Shown here: one piece after another, positions 46,139 through 54,330 of the stretch
Position numbering within the stretch: position 1 is the stretch's first letter
How the letters are laid out: every line of letters starts with the position of its first letter
Assembly (NCBI GenBank): GCA_964518955.1
Contig: CAZFHS010000036.1
Location: 1-64,000 of the forward strand
Direction: 5' to 3'
Origin: JBDGYW01 sp964518955
GTDB lineage: Bacteria > Gemmatimonadota > Gemmatimonadetes > Gemmatimonadales > GWC2-71-9
DNA: 64,000 nt
Notes under the pieces: generated by a model
Told to the model about the DNA's origin: nothing
Seen by the model: the letters and a program-made list of their open reading frames with translations, nothing else
The model's database searches: none
Position numbers and translations under genes: made by a program

Positions 46139-47632
46139 TCAGTTCCTCAGGTCCAGCTCCTCCATGCCGGCCATCTCGGTCACCGCCATGAAGACGATCT
46201 GTGCCAGATCCTCTAATATCTCCGGAGTGATGGTATCAATGTTGTCTTTCGTGTTGTGGTAGAAAGACTGCGAACCCGATACTCCGAATGAGATCGACGG
46301 TACGTCTGCCCAGATGAACCAGGCCGTGTCTTGACGCGGCCGAGCGATGTAAGAGTTCCCGTTAGGACGCACTACCCGATGGACGTACTGGTTGTTTGCC
46401 CGCTCAATGTGCGACCAGAACCTCGGATAGTTGAGCGCCGCACTTGCACGGATGATGTTGCCGCAGCCTACGCTCTCGAGATTGATGTAGCCGACGGTCG
46501 ACTCGAGGGGATAGATGGGGTTCTCGGTGTAGTACTGGGAACCGTACACCGCCTGTTCCTCAGCACCCAGCATCAAGAATACGATAGGTCTGACCGGCTT
46601 CACCGGACTCTCCGTCAGTGCCTTCGCCACAGCCATGCCTACCGAGACTGCCGATGCGTTGTCGTTCGCGCCTGGCATCAGTTCGTGGCTCATACCGAGG
46701 TGATCGAGATGGGCGCCAATCAGAATTGGTGCGTTTGCGAGAGCCGGGTTCGAGCCTGGTATCACGCCCACGACGTTCGTACCAACTCCGTCGGGAACGT
46801 GTTTGGTGTTCGTTTTAATGGTGAACACCTTTCCGGTTTCGAACGAGTGAGGCTCGAGGTTCTCTCGAATGCCGCGAACCGTCTCGCCGTGGTCTTCGCC
46901 GGTACCCGCAAAGATGTCGGCAACAACTCCCCTGCTAACCACCGCGTAAATGAAACCCTCGACAAAGGCATTGTTGGGATTGACGATGTGGTAGTCGTAG
47001 ATGACACCGGCTGCTCCGTGGCTCGCCGCGTTTTCCAGCTTGTACTGGTGGAAGGAGTACGGCCGCCACCTCATGAAAATCTCCTCGTCATCTCCCGGGG
47101 ATACAGGCACCTCGGGCTCGTACACGACGATCTTCCCGCGCACGTCTACACCGGCATAGTCGTCGTAGCCCAGTTCCGGAGCCGTGATGCCGTAGCCAAC
47201 GTAAACAACCTCGGCAGTCACCTCTCCGCTGTCCGATGTCGACCCGGGGAAGTAGTCCGTCTCGTACTCGTAGTGTTTCTCCACCACGTCATCGCCGACC
47301 GGGACGTGCAAAAACAGGTCGCCGCCCGGATAGATGAGCGTATAGAAGTGAGGGAAGCTCTGAAGGTAGGTTCCGTCGTCTCCGCCGGGCTCCAGGCCCC
47401 ACTTCTCGAAGTACCCGATCACCCACTCGGCGGCATCGTCATAACCCTTTGTGCCTGTGAGCCGGCCTTCAAATCTCGGCGACGCCAACGTGTCCACCCA
47501 CGAATAGAGGACATCGCTCTCGATAGAGTGCATGACCTGCAGAAGTTGCTGCTCGGGTGTGAGTTCTTGAGACCTCTGGGCTTGAATACCTAACGGGAGC
47601 ACGCAGAGGAGCAGCAATGTCATCGTCTTCAT
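46139..47632 (-). CDS. M28-family metallopeptidase with PA domain
   Basis: This 497-residue secreted peptidase begins with a signal sequence (MKTMTLLLLCVLPLGIQAQ). A protease-associated insert covers about residues 120-270 (TAEVVYVGYGITAPELGYDDYAGVDVRGKIVVY). The M28 zinc core follows: ILIGAHLDHLGMSH near residue 305 with His and Asp, GANDNASAVS with Asp, and FLMLGAEEQAVYGS with Glu-Glu. A final HNTKDNIDTI segment holds the last His. It should release amino-terminal residues from peptides in the periplasm. It may share a transcript with the DinB-like and M14 genes. Confidence 0.92.
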   Translation of the reverse strand: MKTMTLLLLCVLPLGIQAQRSQELTPEQQLLQVMHSIESDVLYSWVDTLASPRFEGRLTGTKGYDDAAEWVIGYFEKWGLEPGGDDGTYLQSFPHFYTLIYPGGDLFLHVPVGDDVVEKHYEYETDYFPGSTSDSGEVTAEVVYVGYGITAPELGYDDYAGVDVRGKIVVYEPEVPVSPGDDEEIFMRWRPYSFHQYKLENAASHGAAGVIYDYHIVNPNNAFVEGFIYAVVSRGVVADIFAGTGEDHGETVRGIRENLEPHSFETGKVFTIKTNTKHVPDGVGTNVVGVIPGSNPALANAPILIGAHLDHLGMSHELMPGANDNASAVSVGMAVAKALTESPVKPVRPIVFLMLGAEEQAVYGSQYYTENPIYPLESTVGYINLESVGCGNIIRASAALNYPRFWSHIERANNQYVHRVVRPNGNSYIARPRQDTAWFIWADVPSISFGVSGSQSFYHNTKDNIDTITPEILEDLAQIVFMAVTEMAGMEELDLRN

Positions 47633-47726
47633 ATCGTTTCACCTGTCCAGAGTGTATGGTTCGATCCAACACAAGGTATGGCAACGTATTGGTTCCCGTA
47701 ACTGTAGAGCGAATGACCTCGCGCGG

Positions 47727-50189
47727 TCACTGGTGCATCAGCGCTTCCGGTTCGACCTCTCTTTTTTCGAATCCAGGACCGCCCCAGAAAAGGCTCAGCC
47801 CAACTCCACCACGGCCCTGGAAAAACGCCAGTTCGATCGGATGTTTGCCCGCCGTCAGCGCCACGTAGCCAGACCTTTCCCTTACACCATGTATTCCGTC
47901 GTTGTCCACTACCTCATCGCCGTCTATCAACAACCGGCTGCCGTCGTCGGAGGAAAGGAAGAAACCGTAAACGCCATCTTCAGGAACCTCGACATACCCA
48001 CGGAACCTCAGCCCGAAGTTTTCGTCTCTCTGCGCCGCACTGAGGTCCACGCTGGCCACGATACTCGTGCTAACAGAGGTCAGAGAATCAAAATCCGGCA
48101 ACTCGCGCCAGCTACCGTCTTGCTCGAAAAACTCAACGAGCAATCCCGGCTCGGCGTCATCCACGATCTCGGCCGGATTGACGTTCGTCTTGGTGAATTC
48201 GACCGTGCTCACTCGGCTCTCGGTTCCGTTCGGCCAGAACGCCTTTGCCTTCAATACGGCGGACTCAGTGATCTCGAAGGGCTGCTCATAGCGTGGTGAA
48301 TCGGACGACGGCTGTGTGCCGTCGGTGGTGTAATGAATCGACACCTCAGATGAGAGCGGCTCGAACTCAACCAATGCCCGATCGATGAAGATTGGTGCAC
48401 TCCGTTTGATTCTAGGAGGCAGATATCCCCCTTGCGCCAGCGATATCGCCTCTGCATCGATCTTCATCACCTCACGATCGTATGTCATGAGCCCGTTATT
48501 TTCGGTTTCGATATCGGTTGTCTGAGTGTACACTGCCGCGCTGAGGCCTGCGTTCTCTGCCGAGTCCTTGATGGTGACGAGCATATCCTCGAAGCGTTGG
48601 GTGAGGCTCTCCTTGTCGGGGAACAGAGCATACCCCCACCCTTCCTCCTGCCACATGTGCCCCGGAATATTGAAGCCCAGGCCTCCGTATTCACCCTGAA
48701 CTGCCGCGCGCGTCCGCTCGGGTTCCGGTGGCCGCGGCTCGGGGTAGTTGTGCCAGTCAACGACGTCGCCCGCCCGGCGTTCGTACCAACCGCTCGCATG
48801 ATTCACCAAGCGCGTAGGATCCGTGGCCCGAACCAGATCGACTATCCTCCCCGATTCGTACTGCCCCCAACCTTCATTGAACGGCACCCACATCACGATG
48901 CTGGGATGATTGCGGAGGGTCTCGACGACTCGCACCAGCTCAGTCTCGAACTGTTCGGTTGCTGCCGTATCGGTCGGGGTGTCGGAGTCACGAGAGATGA
49001 GAGGAATGTTCGCGTTGGGCATGTCCTGCCAGACGAGCATTCCCAGCCGATCGCACCAATAGTAGAAGGTCCGCGGTTCGACCTTCACATGCTTGCGGAG
49101 CATGTTGAAGCCCATCGATTTCAACACTTCGATGTCGTACACCATCGCTTCTTCAGTCGGCGCCGTGTAGAGCCCGTCGGGCCAGTATCCCTGATCGAGC
49201 GGTCCGAACTGGAATACGAACTCGTTGTTCAACAGCAGCCGAGTGACACCGTCCTCATCTCGGCCCACTGACGTTTTTCTCATACCGAAGTAGGACTCGA
49301 GGCTGTCCACCACCGACCCATCGCGAGTCAGCTTCAGTTCGAGATCGTACAGAAAGGGATCGTCAGGAGACCAGAGGTGTGCGTCCGAAATCTCTAGTTC
49401 GATTTCGTAGCCGACGTTGCCCGCTGCTCGTGAGACTTCCTCGCCCGATGCCGAAACAACAATCTCTACCTCCTCGCTCCCGCCGAGTCCGTCAGCCTCG
49501 ACGAGAACGGTCGCCGTACCTCGATCGATATCGGGCGTGATCGTTAGATCTCTAACTGAGGTTGCTGGTACGGGTTCCAGCCAAACCGTCTGCCATATCC
49601 CGGTCACCGAAGTGTAGAAGATGCCACCCGGTTCATTTACCTGTTTGCCACGCGGCTGCGTACCATCGTCGGTGGGGTCCCAAACGGAAATGACCAGCTC
49701 CTGATCGCCTTCACCGTACAAGAACTCGGAAACTTCTACGGTGAACGGATCGTAGCCACCGCGATGGAATCCGACTGCCTGCCCGTTGACCCAAACAAAC
49801 GTTTCCCAATCGACAGCCTCGAAGTGCAATAGCACGCGGCTGCCTCTCCAATCATCCGGGATCTCGAAATACCGCCGGTACAAAAGCCGATGAGTTTGAG
49901 GAACCGTCTCTGCGACACCGGAGAGTGCAGACTCGATCGGATACGGGACCAGGATCTTGCCGTCGTACTCTCCAACCTGCGAATCCTGGTGAACGATGGC
50001 GTAATCCCACAGGCCGTTGAGGTTCTGCCACTGATTCCTGCGCAGCATCGGCCGCGGATATTCGGGATGTGCACGGTCCGGAGAGACATCTTCAGACCAA
50101 CGAGTGGGCAGTCGCATGTCAGCGGGCTCCCAGGAGTTCCCGCCGCAACCCCAGGCGAGAAGCACTAGTGCTATCGGCAGTCGTCTCAT
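47727..50189 (-). CDS. Lipoprotein GH2 glycoside hydrolase with chitobiase-type and PA14 domains
   Basis: The 820-residue lipoprotein (lipobox LLAWGC) is a GH2 beta-galactosidase/glucuronidase/mannosidase-like enzyme. It has the jelly-roll sugar-binding start (VLLHFEAVDWETFVWVNGQAVGFH), the immunoglobulin-like domain and the (beta/alpha)8 domain with the acid/base Glu in PFNEGWG near residue 437 and the nucleophile Glu in QGEYGGLGF near residue 500. A chitobiase-C-terminal-like strand set (VSIHYTTDGTQPSSDSPRYEQ) follows, then a PA14 domain at the end (VYGFFLSSDDGSRLLIDGDEVV). The stop overlaps by 4 bases the start of the aldose epimerase reading frame in the order enzyme-then-epimerase reversed: the epimerase is upstream. 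Both should act on galactose-type sugars. Confidence 0.9.
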   Translation of the reverse strand: MRRLPIALVLLAWGCGGNSWEPADMRLPTRWSEDVSPDRAHPEYPRPMLRRNQWQNLNGLWDYAIVHQDSQVGEYDGKILVPYPIESALSGVAETVPQTHRLLYRRYFEIPDDWRGSRVLLHFEAVDWETFVWVNGQAVGFHRGGYDPFTVEVSEFLYGEGDQELVISVWDPTDDGTQPRGKQVNEPGGIFYTSVTGIWQTVWLEPVPATSVRDLTITPDIDRGTATVLVEADGLGGSEEVEIVVSASGEEVSRAAGNVGYEIELEISDAHLWSPDDPFLYDLELKLTRDGSVVDSLESYFGMRKTSVGRDEDGVTRLLLNNEFVFQFGPLDQGYWPDGLYTAPTEEAMVYDIEVLKSMGFNMLRKHVKVEPRTFYYWCDRLGMLVWQDMPNANIPLISRDSDTPTDTAATEQFETELVRVVETLRNHPSIVMWVPFNEGWGQYESGRIVDLVRATDPTRLVNHASGWYERRAGDVVDWHNYPEPRPPEPERTRAAVQGEYGGLGFNIPGHMWQEEGWGYALFPDKESLTQRFEDMLVTIKDSAENAGLSAAVYTQTTDIETENNGLMTYDREVMKIDAEAISLAQGGYLPPRIKRSAPIFIDRALVEFEPLSSEVSIHYTTDGTQPSSDSPRYEQPFEITESAVLKAKAFWPNGTESRVSTVEFTKTNVNPAEIVDDAEPGLLVEFFEQDGSWRELPDFDSLTSVSTSIVASVDLSAAQRDENFGLRFRGYVEVPEDGVYGFFLSSDDGSRLLIDGDEVVDNDGIHGVRERSGYVALTAGKHPIELAFFQGRGGVGLSLFWGGPGFEKREVEPEALMHQ

Positions 50190-51382
50190 TGTGTAGAGAA
50201 CCCATAGATGGTGGTCGATTCGTACAGCACTCCCGGCCGCAATACGGTAGATGGAAACTCCGGGTGGTTCGGCGAATCGGGAAAATGCTGGGTTTCCAGG
50301 CAGAAGCCGCTGCGATGAGCGTACGCCACTCCACCCTTGCCTAGATTGCTTCCATCCAGAAAGTTGCCCGCATAAAACTGAACACCCGGCTCTGTCGTGA
50401 GCACCTCCATCACTCGGCCCGAGGCTGGCTCGTGTACACGCGCAGCCAGCCTGAGCGTACCTGCATCTCCATTCAACACCCAGTTGTGATCGTAGCCACC
50501 ACCAAATTGGATTTGCTCATCGTCGGCGTCGATACGCTCGCCTATCGCGTCAGGGACCCGGAAATCCATCGGCGTGCCTTCGACATCCCGAAGCTCACCA
50601 GTGGGAATTAGACCCTCATCGACCGGCGTAAACCGATCGGCTGCCAGCATCAATTCGTGACCCAGGATATCTCCTGAAGCATGCCCCGCGAGGTTGAAGT
50701 AGCCGTGATGAGTCACGTTCGCGACGGTCGCTTTGTCGGTTTCCAATGCATAGTCGATGCGTAGCTCATCGTTTGCGGTGAGCGCGTACGTGACCCGAAC
50801 GGTGAGGTTACCTGGGTACCCCTCCTCTCCATCGATGCTCACGTAACTCAAATTCACACCCACCTCTTCTGTTGTAGCGTATGGCTCCGCTTCCCAAACC
50901 ACTTTGTCGAAACCCACTAGACCGCCATGCAGGTGGTTGGGACCGTTGTTCACCGCCAGCGTGTACTCGATACTGTCGAGCGCAAAGCGACCGTTCGCGA
51001 TGCGGTTGCCGTAGCGTCCGACTAAAGCGCCGAAGTAGGGCGAGCTGGCGATGTAGTCGTCCAGCGTGTCATAACCCAGCACTACGTCTCCCAGGTTACC
51101 CTCGCTATCGGGCACCCATAGACTGGTAACGATCCCGCCGTAGTTCGTGATCGTTGCACGCATTCCGTGCTGATTGGTGAGTGTGTACAGCTGGACCATT
51201 TCGCCGTCACTAGTGGTTCCGAATTCTATTACCTCGTAGGTCGGCATGGTTTCTTGCCTCGAGCATGCGGTGAGTGTGATGAGGAGAGGGAGGAGATGGA
51301 GGAGAGAGAGTGGGCGTTGGCAGCCCACGTCCCGTGGGTATCTAGGCCACAAACCAAGCATCGGCAAACTCCGTGATTGCAA
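50186..51382 (-). CDS. galM: Secreted aldose 1-epimerase
   Basis: The enzyme interconverts alpha and beta anomers of galactose or glucose. It is 398 residues from the first ATG; the next ATG (residue 8) is equally possible. A hydrophobic signal ends with a lipobox (LITLTAC). Family motifs are RATITNYGGIVTSLWVPD, GRYGNRIANGRF, NNGPNHLHGGLVGFDKVVW with the catalytic His, VTHHGYFNLAG with the second His, and the acidic catalytic site near FCLETQHFPDSPNHPEFP with Glu. Its stop and the GH2 start overlap (ATGA), so the GH2 gene is translated just after it. An extracytoplasmic epimerase next to a lipoprotein GH2 suits sugar release outside the cell. Confidence 0.92.
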   Translation of the reverse strand: MQSRSLPMLGLWPRYPRDVGCQRPLSLLHLLPLLITLTACSRQETMPTYEVIEFGTTSDGEMVQLYTLTNQHGMRATITNYGGIVTSLWVPDSEGNLGDVVLGYDTLDDYIASSPYFGALVGRYGNRIANGRFALDSIEYTLAVNNGPNHLHGGLVGFDKVVWEAEPYATTEEVGVNLSYVSIDGEEGYPGNLTVRVTYALTANDELRIDYALETDKATVANVTHHGYFNLAGHASGDILGHELMLAADRFTPVDEGLIPTGELRDVEGTPMDFRVPDAIGERIDADDEQIQFGGGYDHNWVLNGDAGTLRLAARVHEPASGRVMEVLTTEPGVQFYAGNFLDGSNLGKGGVAYAHRSGFCLETQHFPDSPNHPEFPSTVLRPGVLYESTTIYGFSTQ

Positions 51383-51525
51383 TTGAGGAAATGATGACCG
51401 TAGACTGCTTCAGATGCACGGGGGCGTCAAGTTATACGCAGCTCTCTTTCTAACATGGTCAAAAGCGGTGCTGCCCGCGGCAAGCCGGTAGAGTAGGGAG
51501 GAGTGGAGTTCTCCTCCCCCTCGTC

Positions 51526-51559
51526 AAACCGGACAAGCGGGTTTCCCGCATCCGGCTTT
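51526..51559 (-). ncRNA. Group II intron domain V hairpin
   Basis: The reverse strand has a 34-base hairpin with AGCCGG pairing to CCGGTT, the conserved AGC triad with a G-U pair, and a GAAA-containing apical loop in GCGGGAAACCCGC. These are the marks of domain V, the catalytic centre of group II introns. The domain VI-like stem follows at 51488-51523. Confidence 0.75.
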
Positions 51560-51601
51560 CCTGTGGACTCTCGCCACCGGCATGCACACGCGCCAGGATA
51601 A

Positions 51602-51793
51602 AAACTTCGGCTCCTGCTTGGCCTTCTGGCCCAGCTTGTGTCTCGGGGAAGAAAGGCTCAACGGTAGCTTCGAGCGCGAAACTACCTCCTCCTCCGTAGT
51701 AGGACCTTCCAATCGGCTTGCCCCCCGTCTTACACAAACGTGTCTACAGTAGGGGGCCTTCGCTCCACGGGAATTACCCCGCTTCTTCGCTAC
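51602..51793 (-). pseudogene. Remnant of group II intron reverse transcriptase N-terminus
   Basis: This 64-codon stretch encodes AKKRGNSRGAKAPYCRH, RRGASRLEGPTTEEEV and HKLGQKAKQEPKF, which match the usual opening of group II intron reverse transcriptases (the KLGQKAKQEPKF block precedes the first RT motif). The frame then passes straight into intron domain IV/V sequence, so all RT, maturase and endonuclease domains are missing. Several hundred codons appear to have been lost by internal deletion. Confidence 0.75.
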
Positions 51794-52226
51794 TATGCCC
51801 CCCTCCGACTCCCAACGCAGCCACAAGCAGGTTATGTCTTCCCCACTCATGTTGCCGACCATACCAGCACCACGCCGGGGCTCCCAGGTTCCTCGACTGA
51901 TCTGTCCGCGCGCGCTGTCCCCAACCACCCCGGGAGGCTCGATGGGTGCTCTCGCTCGTTGCTTCCCCACCGACAACGGGTTTCACCTAATCCGGAAGGC
52001 TGACCACTCTCCTATGGCGTAACGAGGCCGAATCGGGTTCGCTAAGCGGGGCTTCAGCTCGCGCCGCCCGCTTCGCTACCTGGTGAACGAGCAATTACCA
52101 GGGCTACCTCCTCTCAGGTTACTAGATCAGCCAGACTTATCCTGGCGCTTCCGGAGTGACGCGGACAAACGCAGGAATGCTGCGAGGTGTGGTGGGGTAA
52201 CCGACCCGTGTTGTCATCCGCATTCT

Positions 52227-52243
52227 TCCGCGTACATCAGCGG
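52227..52243. repeat. Short dispersed repeat, copy 1
   Basis: TCCGCGTACATCAGCGG lies just before the CPBP gene's stop. A near-identical TCCGCGTACATCCGCGG is at 62031-62047, both in intergenic DNA and in the same orientation. The second copy is nearly palindromic. Whether it is a real repeat family needs the whole genome. Confidence 0.4.
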
Positions 52244-52255
52244 TAAAACCAGAAC

Positions 52256-53164
52256 TCAGCTGTAAGTCAGCATTCGAGCCGATGAAAAGCCCGCGATGAT
52301 CAACGCACCAACAGTGATAGGCAATATGAAGGAGTTTGCCGGGAAATAGACCGCGTTTACCAACACCATCCCGACCGCGTCCACGAGGATATGGGCGAGA
52401 ATCGCACACTCCAGGCCGAACCTCCAGTAGCACCACCCGAACCCGAGGCCGGCGCACCCCGTGAAGGCCAGTACCTCGACGATCCTCTCCTGACTCAGAT
52501 TGGCTACGTGCCCTTCTAAATGGTCCCATGCAAAAATGAACGCCGACAACACAACTCCTATCCAATAGATGGTGCGGCTGGGTGCGGCTTCAGTTTTGCC
52601 TTGCAGCCGCCACCCGACCCAAACGAACAAGCTCATCAGGAAGAACCTATTGAAAATCTCTTCCTGGATCCCCGCGTCGAACGAAGCGAGGACAAGTCGC
52701 CAGAGCTCGGGTTGAGCAACCGTGCCCGCCGTCAAATAGCGGTTGTACATGACGACAATCGGGCTGGCTAGGACAGCGAAGAGAACCGCCACCAGAATCG
52801 CATTGCGACTCAGGCCAAGAGCTTCGCGTCGGTCCAGCCTTCCCTCGAAAAGAAACGCTCCCAGGCCAACTCGGTTTGCAAAGAACTGGCCTGCGGCGGC
52901 CACGAGGAAGTTGAGGGCGGTGAACGACACCCAGAGCGGAATTGCAGGAACCGGACTGCCTTGCTGCAGCAGCTGCGGGATCGATAAGAGATTCCCAACG
53001 ACGAAAAGGACGGTGAGAATCCAAACGCCTCGCCAGCGGAAGGGCAGTGGAAACGATTCTTCGGTCAGCTCGAGCTCCTCGACCTGCTGGACACCTCCGA
53101 TGCTCAGAGTAATACTAAAGCACCGGTTCCTGCAAATGCACGGCCGGGCTTGAAACATCACCAA
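52256..53164 (-). CDS. CPBP-family intramembrane metalloprotease
   Basis: The 302-residue polytopic membrane protein has seven or so hydrophobic helices. The CPBP/Abi motifs are EEIFNR (Glu168, Glu169, Arg173), HLEGH in FAWDHLEGHVAN, and HILVDA late in the sequence; these form the glutamate and histidine metal site of the family. Members cleave prenylated proteins or act in immunity to bacteriocins. The start codon is uncertain: the first ATG at 53164 leaves only 14 bases to the divergent esterase start, and no better start is visible downstream. The gene runs toward the group II intron relic. Confidence 0.85.
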   Translation of the reverse strand: MVMFQARPCICRNRCFSITLSIGGVQQVEELELTEESFPLPFRWRGVWILTVLFVVGNLLSIPQLLQQGSPVPAIPLWVSFTALNFLVAAAGQFFANRVGLGAFLFEGRLDRREALGLSRNAILVAVLFAVLASPIVVMYNRYLTAGTVAQPELWRLVLASFDAGIQEEIFNRFFLMSLFVWVGWRLQGKTEAAPSRTIYWIGVVLSAFIFAWDHLEGHVANLSQERIVEVLAFTGCAGLGFGWCYWRFGLECAILAHILVDAVGMVLVNAVYFPANSFILPITVGALIIAGFSSARMLTYS

Positions 53165-53178
53165 TCGCCAAGGTTCAA

Positions 53179-54093
53179 ATGCCCAGCATAAGGAGCCGTC
53201 TCGTACGATTGCTCGTGAAGCACGCGGTCGGCCCCAAGTTCAGAAAGGCCGGCGGCTCGATTTCTGAGTGGCGGCAGCTCAACGAGATGGTCGTGCGAAA
53301 CCAGCGAGTGCCCAAGGGCACCAAGATAGAGCCGGTTCAGATTGACTCCGCGCTGGACTTGCGCGCCGAGTGGGTACGGGCACCGACCGCGGGAGATGCC
53401 CGCGCCGTGTTATACCTTCACGGCGGCAGTTTCATGATGGGCTCTCCAGCGACGCACCGGGAAATTGCAGCGCGCCTCTCCGCTCTGACTGACGCTAGCT
53501 TTTTGGTGCTCGACTATCGGCTCGCACCGGAACATCCCTTCCCCGCATCACTGCACGACTCGTTGGCTACGTATCACTGGCTGCAGGCCAATGGCTTCGC
53601 GCCATCCACAATCGCCATCGGGGGTGACTCGGCGGGTGGCACTCTCGCGCTCCAAACTCTGATCGCCGAACGCGATGAGGGGAACACACTGCCGGCTGCC
53701 GCGTTCCTGATGTCGCCTGTCACCGATTGGGTAAAATTTGACGGAGAATCCTACCAGACTCGAGCGGCAAAGGATCCGTGTGTAACGCTGGAAGCAAATC
53801 GCATGATGGCAGCGCACTACGTAGGAGATGCCGATCCGAAGGCATCGCTCCTCCGCCCGGTCGATGCCGATCTGACCGGGCTGCCACCACTGGCGGTTCA
53901 CGTCGGTGATTTCGAAATACTCTTGAGCGACTCTACGAGGCTCGCCGAGAGCGCGCGTAATGCAGGAGTGGAAGTTCAACTGAAAGTGTGGCCTGGCATG
54001 TGGCACGGCTTTCAGGTCGGCCCGGCAGTCTTCCCGGAGATACATCGGTCGATCGGGCAAATCGCTCAGTTTGTGGTAAACCACATCCAGTAA
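53179..54093 (+). CDS. Alpha/beta hydrolase, HSL-family esterase
   Basis: This 304-residue enzyme belongs to the hormone-sensitive-lipase group. The oxyanion motif HGGSFMMGS is at residues 81-89, the nucleophile motif GDSAGG at 149-154 (Ser151), and VHVGDFEILLSDS and MWHGFQV supply the catalytic Asp and His. No signal peptide is seen, so it is cytoplasmic. It probably hydrolyses short acyl esters, perhaps sugar acetates from the polysaccharides that other genes here attack. It is divergent from the CPBP gene. The start fits the family (MPSIRSRLVRLLVKHAVGP). Confidence 0.92.
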   Translation: MPSIRSRLVRLLVKHAVGPKFRKAGGSISEWRQLNEMVVRNQRVPKGTKIEPVQIDSALDLRAEWVRAPTAGDARAVLYLHGGSFMMGSPATHREIAARLSALTDASFLVLDYRLAPEHPFPASLHDSLATYHWLQANGFAPSTIAIGGDSAGGTLALQTLIAERDEGNTLPAAAFLMSPVTDWVKFDGESYQTRAAKDPCVTLEANRMMAAHYVGDADPKASLLRPVDADLTGLPPLAVHVGDFEILLSDSTRLAESARNAGVEVQLKVWPGMWHGFQVGPAVFPEIHRSIGQIAQFVVNHIQ

Positions 54094-54119
54094 TCCACAC
54101 AACGAGCGTTGAGCGTTCC

Positions 54120-54136
54120 CCTGTCCTTTAGACAGG
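54120..54136. terminator. Small hairpin after esterase
   Basis: CCTGTC-CTTTA-GACAGG is a perfect 6-bp stem with a 5-base loop, 26 bases after the esterase stop. It may end that transcript; no T-run follows. Confidence 0.35.
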
Positions 54137-54330
54137 ACAGTGGAAGAGATGCCAAAGACACATTCACATCGAAAAGTCCAAATGTCAGACGTAAACGACC
54201 CAATTACGCTCGGCACGACGATTGCACTCCACCGACCCATCGCCAATACGGCCGTGTTTGACACAACCGAAATGTCAGAAGGCCACGGCGTGAATCGTTG
54301 ATGTCGGGAACGGTGAATTACGGAGGTAGT

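Larger units (their letters stand above)
51488..52151 (-). mobile_element. Group II intron relic, maturase mostly deleted
   Basis: On the reverse strand this roughly 660-base stretch reads like a bacterial group II intron. It has the D1-D3 style RNA segment near its 5' side (CGAACCCGATTCGGCCTCGT, then GTGAAACCCGTTGTCGGTGG), a domain V hairpin at 51526-51559 and a domain VI-like stem ending in CTACTCTAC at 51488. The 5' end, near GAAGCGCC at about 52151, no longer fits the GUGYG consensus, so the boundary is approximate and the RNA may be dead. The maturase reading frame is reduced to a short N-terminal remnant. The region lies between the epimerase and CPBP genes. Recognition is from memory of intron sequences, without a search. 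Confidence 0.75.

Noticed and set aside
46331..47593. Rightward 420-codon open frame
   Set aside because: It lies antisense to the M28 peptidase and shows no domain or ribosome site.
51524..51976. A 150-codon frame in the intron relic as an intact gene
   Set aside because: Only a short part resembles the maturase start; the rest reads structured intron RNA, so it is treated as a remnant.
52256..53179. CPBP protein as an abortive-infection defence gene
   Set aside because: The family motif alone does not show defence, and no phage-defence genes lie near it.
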